From contig NZ_OY780935.1 of the NCBI RefSeq assembly GCF_963675965.1, forward strand, positions 1,283,501 through 1,347,500: DNA of 64,000 nt. The letters run 5' to 3'. The translations under genes were made by a program, and so were the position numbers. Below, one piece after another: positions 59,091-64,000 of the stretch. The notes beneath the pieces are model-generated. The model was given only the letters and a program-made list of their open reading frames with translations. It was not told where the DNA came from and ran no database searches. Every line of letters starts with the position of its first letter. Positions within the stretch are counted from its first letter, which is position 1. This stretch comes from an uncultured Celeribacter sp. Lineage in GTDB: Bacteria > Pseudomonadota > Alphaproteobacteria > Rhodobacterales > Rhodobacteraceae.

Positions 59091-60734
59091 CTACATCTCG
59101 ATATTATCGGGGTCGAGGTGCAGATCGATCAAAACGGGACCGGTGCGTTTAACGATTGCAGCACAGGCCTCGTCGAGACTGTCCGCATCGGTCACGCCCA
59201 CCGTGGCGAACCCGAGCGTCGCGCATGTCGCCGCAAAATCTATGGGGGCGATCATCGAGAGCTGAGGATCCATGCCGCGATTGGTGAACTGCACATGCTC
59301 GGCACCATAACTGCCGTCGTTGCAGAGGATGATGATCACATCCGTCTTTTCACGTACGAGAGTGACAAGTTCGCTCAGACCGGAGAGGGAAAACCCACCA
59401 TCGCCCGCCACGAAGACCGTCGGACGATCGGTGATCGCGGTCGCAGCGCCAATGGTTTCGCCAAGGCCACAGCCGATCGCACCAAAATGCGAGGTGTAGA
59501 CCAGATCGGAGGGGCGTGTCACCGGCAGGTTACGCCAGGCAGTCGTGACGAAACGCCCGAGATCGGTAACTAGCACACGCTCTTTGGGCAGCGCCTGATG
59601 GAGACGCCGCAAAGCCGGAACCATATCGACACAACCGGGTGCAACCTCTGAGGCGTCTGGAACACGCGCGAAGGCTTCAGCCTCTTGCCTCAGAGGTTCT
59701 AAAAGATCATCCGTCGCGCCGGACCCGGGGATCTCAGCCAAATCCAACAGCTCCGCAAATGCGCGCGCCGTTCCGGCAATATCGCCGATCAGTCGCAGGG
59801 TCGGCGTATCGAGGCGCGGGTTTTCTTCTGCGTCGGGCAAAATTTGGACCACGCGCTTGCCCTTGGTGTAGGCGCGCTCTTCGGTTGTGTGCTTGCTGAG
59901 ACTTGCGCCGAAGGCGAGGATACAGTCGGATTTCATGATCACATCGCTCGCGGTCGGATGGCTCAGCCCGCCGCAAATACCGATATTGAATGTCTCGCCC
60001 TCGAAAAGCCCTTGTGCCTTGAGCGTGGTCGCCAACGGCACCTCTATCCGCTTGGCCAGCGCGACAAGGGCATCGCGCGCCTCTGGCGTACATGCACCAC
60101 GACCAGCGAGGATCAACGGGCGACGGGCGGAGGCCAACATACCAGCAGCTTCCTCCAGAAGTTCTCCCGAGACGGGTGCCGTCACATACTGCGGTAGCGG
60201 TGCGGCGGAGGCGCGGGCTGGCAAGTCCTCCCACATCAAATCGACGCGCATGTTGAACACGACCGGACAGCGGCGATGAGCGGCGATACGGAAGGCCCGA
60301 TCGAGATCTTCGAGGGCTGTTGCAGGGCTGCGCATGTCGATGAACACGGCCCCTGCGCTTGCCACGACTTCTCTTTGATTGATCTTTTGCAGGTGTTGCA
60401 GATCACCGGGCGCTGTGTCCCCGCAGAGCACGACAAGCGGGATACCACCGCGCGCCGCTTCGGCAAGCGCGGTCACCACATTGGTCAGCGCCGGGCCGTG
60501 CGTGATCGTCGCAACACCGGTTTGACCGGTGGCCTGGGCATAGCCGATAGCCGCCAGCACGGCATTTGCCTCATGGGTGCAGGCGACATAGCGGCCGATA
60601 TTCGCATCGACATAGGCCTTGACCATGAACAGGTTGGCGTCTCCGACAAGGCCGTAGAGATGCGTGGTGTTATGGGCCACCAGTGCCTTGGCCAGCCCCT
60701 GGTGCAATTTCATGTCTGTGACAGTATCTCTCAT
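59091..60734 (-). CDS. ThDP-dependent enzyme of the acetolactate synthase family
   Basis: A 547-residue ThDP enzyme with all three domains: catalytic Glu55 (ACTHEANAVL), a central NAD-like domain, and the ThDP-binding GDG...ND motif (VFVAGDGGFSLSG to ILCNDGSYG). Glyoxylate carboligase lacks this Glu, so that obvious link to ureide breakdown is not supported; a carboligase or decarboxylase for another 2-oxo acid is more likely. Start at 60734 (GGCGAG upstream); ATG at 60713 is an alternative. First gene of the operon, 110 bp before the binding-protein gene. Confidence 0.85.
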   Translation of the reverse strand: MRDTVTDMKLHQGLAKALVAHNTTHLYGLVGDANLFMVKAYVDANIGRYVACTHEANAVLAAIGYAQATGQTGVATITHGPALTNVVTALAEAARGGIPLVVLCGDTAPGDLQHLQKINQREVVASAGAVFIDMRSPATALEDLDRAFRIAAHRRCPVVFNMRVDLMWEDLPARASAAPLPQYVTAPVSGELLEEAAGMLASARRPLILAGRGACTPEARDALVALAKRIEVPLATTLKAQGLFEGETFNIGICGGLSHPTASDVIMKSDCILAFGASLSKHTTEERAYTKGKRVVQILPDAEENPRLDTPTLRLIGDIAGTARAFAELLDLAEIPGSGATDDLLEPLRQEAEAFARVPDASEVAPGCVDMVPALRRLHQALPKERVLVTDLGRFVTTAWRNLPVTRPSDLVYTSHFGAIGCGLGETIGAATAITDRPTVFVAGDGGFSLSGLSELVTLVREKTDVIIILCNDGSYGAEHVQFTNRGMDPQLSMIAPIDFAATCATLGFATVGVTDADSLDEACAAIVKRTGPVLIDLHLDPDNIEM

Positions 60735-61009
60735 GTCTCGCCGTCGGTCTGATCTGTGTATGAGCGGACTATAAGCACGACTATGCAGCCACAAAAGTTC
60801 ATTTTAATTTACAAAATAGTTCCCAAAAAGAACTTTTAGAGGCAGATATCGCGGCAGGCACTTCGTCCAAGGTACCTGTGCTAAACCCTCAGAACATTCT
60901 TTGAAAATCGAAGTCCGTCTGCGGACTTAAAGGGCACACAGGTTGAGGCGCGTCACGTTCGTTGAGTGCGTGTTCTAGCGGTGGCGGCAAGTGCGCTTCT
61001 CGAATTTTC
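60735..61009. promoter_or_regulatory. Operator-like AGTTC repeats and hairpin upstream of the ureide-like operon
   Basis: 275 bp without a gene. AAAAGTTC (60793-60800) and GAACTTTT (60830-60837) form a wide dyad, and AGTTC (60818-60822) with GAACT (60830-60834) a tighter one: three copies of one half-site, in AT-rich DNA 60-100 bp before the operon. Farther out, AAGTCCG (60912-60918) and CGGACTT (60923-60929) form a hairpin of unknown role. Confidence 0.45.
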
Positions 61010-61376
61010 TCATCGTGGATTTGCGGCGAACGACCGGTTCGGAGAATCTGCATCGCAGCAGTAGGCGATCCGGCAAATGTCCGGTAATGGGATGTACCGG
61101 CTGCTTCACCCGGCAGGTTAGGCTGAGCATATTTCTGCAAACAGAAGAAGTAGCATGGCGAAGAACGAGTTTGATGAACTGATGTCGATCGGGATCGATA
61201 TTGGCAAAGACACATTCCACTTGGCGGGCTTCAATCAGGCGGGGCAGCGGGTCCTGCGGAAACAGGTCAAGCGCCTCGCGTTAGTTGCGACATTTGAAGA
61301 GCTGCCGCATTGCGTGGTGGGCATGGAAGCCTGCTTAAGTGCGCATTTCGTCAGTCGAACATTGCGCAAATTGTGA
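61010..61376 (+). mobile_element. Truncated IS110-family element, left end
   Basis: Contains the first 73 codons of an IS110 transposase and about 145 bp of upstream non-coding DNA; the rest is gone, cut at about 61373 by the neighbouring fragment. The left limit is approximate. In IS110-type elements the non-coding end next to tnp encodes the bridge RNA, so part of that RNA gene may survive here. Confidence 0.55.
61155..61376 (+). pseudogene. IS110-family transposase, N-terminal fragment
   Basis: 73 codons starting MAKNEFDELMSIGIDIGKDTFH, with the first Asp of the DEDD RuvC-like site (GIDIGKD) and VGMEACLSAHFVSRTLR, then a stop. A full protein is about 340 residues. Non-functional. Confidence 0.8.
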
Positions 61377-61617
61377 ACCGCGCCGGGTTTGCCGGAGGCT
61401 CCAACTCATGAGTAGGATGCGCAACGCCTGAGCGCCATTTGTAGACGAGCGATTTTGAGACGCGACATTCTTTCGTGACATCCTCAGTCGTCAGTTCGCC
61501 ACTCTCAATCTTTGTGCGGATAAATCGCTTGAAGCTGGGCGGCCAGACACGGCGACCACCGGTGTGGTCCTCAATTGAAAAACCGTAGTGGTTTAAAATG
61601 CTCGGTTGTTCTGACAT
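61351..61617 (-). pseudogene. Transposase OrfA-like helix-turn-helix fragment (IS66/IS3 accessory type)
   Basis: 88 codons: GGRRVWPPSFKRFIRTKIESG and a helix-turn-helix EDVTKECRVSKSLVYKWRSG. The C-terminal last dozen residues are read from IS110 DNA in the opposite direction, so the gene is truncated at the junction. Probably the stub of a second insertion sequence that landed in the IS110 copy. Exact family uncertain. Confidence 0.6.
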
Positions 61618-61818
61618 GTTGCTTTCCTCTGGTTTGGAGGAAGGCTATCAGGGTGTGATGTCACCCGTCAGAGGCTATTTGGAGGGGGCAGATGCAACGC
61701 TTACGCTTACATACCACTGAGCGCGCTTCATTTGCTTCCATTGTGCTTCCAGCGGGGGGCTGGCAACGCCAAAGGCCTCCCGGAGGAGGCGCTTAAATGT
61801 CTTATATATCGGTAAATT

Positions 61819-61895
<77 letters not shown>

Positions 61896-61948
61896 ACAGT
61901 GTCGATTATTGTGACGTATCGTTTAGAGAGATTAAGGGGTTTTTATTA

Positions 61949-62066
61949 GGTTTGGCGGTGACCTACTCTCCCACGACTTAAGTCGCAGTACCATTGGCGC
62001 GAACGTGCTTAACGGCCGAGTTCGGGATGGGATCGGGTGTTTCACTGTTGCTGTGACCACCAAACC
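61949..62066 (-). rRNA. rrf: 5S ribosomal RNA
   Basis: About 118 nt closed by GGTTTGG / CCAAACC. Contains the conserved CCGAACTCGG region (seen as CCGAGTTCGGGATGG on the plus strand). Lies about 110 bp from the 23S 3' end. Confidence 0.92.
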
Positions 62067-62175
62067 GAATAAAAACCCCATTATCCTCGTATTGAGGATG
62101 CCCAAGTCAAGTGATTTTATGTGTATGCTTTTGATATTGATGAGTAATTGCAGTTTTCAGTTTTGCTTTTACTGG

Positions 62176-64000
<1,825 letters not shown>

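Noticed and set aside
59091..60734. Glyoxylate carboligase for the ThDP enzyme
   Set aside because: It keeps the catalytic Glu (ACTHEANA) that glyoxylate carboligase replaces with a non-acidic residue.

Overview
The window is high-GC DNA with tightly packed, often 4-bp-overlapping genes. It looks like a chromosomal segment of a marine-type alphaproteobacterium of the Rhodobacterales (Roseobacter group). Supporting signs are the conserved block hisD / UPF0262 / low-Mr phosphatase / infA / maf / RNase E-G / yacG / tRNA-Phe, the DUF2948-murA pair, abundant TRAP and ABC importers, and an rRNA operon ending 23S-5S-tRNA-fMet. No species call is possible from the sequence alone.

Layout. (1) 1-4056: a TonB-dependent receptor followed by a MauG/peroxidase-type dihaem cytochrome c. 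(2) 4083-13294: a minus-strand operon for a LamB/YcsF protein (PxpA type), a biotin carboxyl carrier, a biotin carboxylase, the two carboxyltransferase-like PxpB/PxpC subunits, and then a TorT-like binding protein with a sugar-type ABC importer; a divergent LysR regulator sits beside it. Together these form a split carboxylase of urea-carboxylase-like architecture with its own importer. (3) 13360-22276: housekeeping genes between tRNA-Phe and tRNA-Thr. (4) 22564-35261: a nearly complete hydroxyproline catabolic island. An ABC importer brings in substrate. 4-Hydroxyproline goes through epimerase, D-amino-acid oxidoreductase, DapA-type deaminase and ketoglutarate-semialdehyde dehydrogenase to 2-oxoglutarate. 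cis-3- and trans-3-hydroxyproline go through a fused aconitase-X dehydratase and a proline-racemase-family dehydratase to pyrroline-2-carboxylate, which an Ldh-family reductase returns to proline. An XRE-cupin protein is the likely regulator. (5) 35670-45540: an AraC regulator, a TRAP importer and an aromatic meta-cleavage set (extradiol dioxygenase, MhpA-like hydroxylase, FAH hydrolase, IclR regulator), then a divergent CMD/GST pair around a strong palindrome. (6) 45664-48255: an unusual orphan Mur-ligase-like protein and a decayed IS3-family element. (7) 48310-60734: a GlcD-like oxidoreductase, a LysR regulator and a ten-gene minus-strand operon. The operon holds a ThDP enzyme, a polyamine-type ABC importer, an Asp/Glu/hydantoin-racemase-like protein, two PuuE/NodB-like proteins, an M20 hydrolase and a ureidoglycine aminohydrolase-like cupin. 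It resembles an allantoin/ureide pathway, but with non-standard members. (8) 61000-64000: truncated IS110 and IS66-like remnants, then tRNA-fMet, 5S and the 3' two-thirds of 23S, all on the minus strand; 16S lies outside.

The best candidates for undescribed biology are the ureide-like operon (50739-60734), the split biotin carboxylase operon (4083-12083) and the Mur-ligase-like protein with a C-terminal cysteine cluster (45664-46992). Smaller regulatory oddities include a hairpin that would bury the hisD ribosome site, a 23-codon leader ORF before dctQ and a start-stop element before the dioxygenase gene. Assignments rest on motif recognition by eye; no database search was run.
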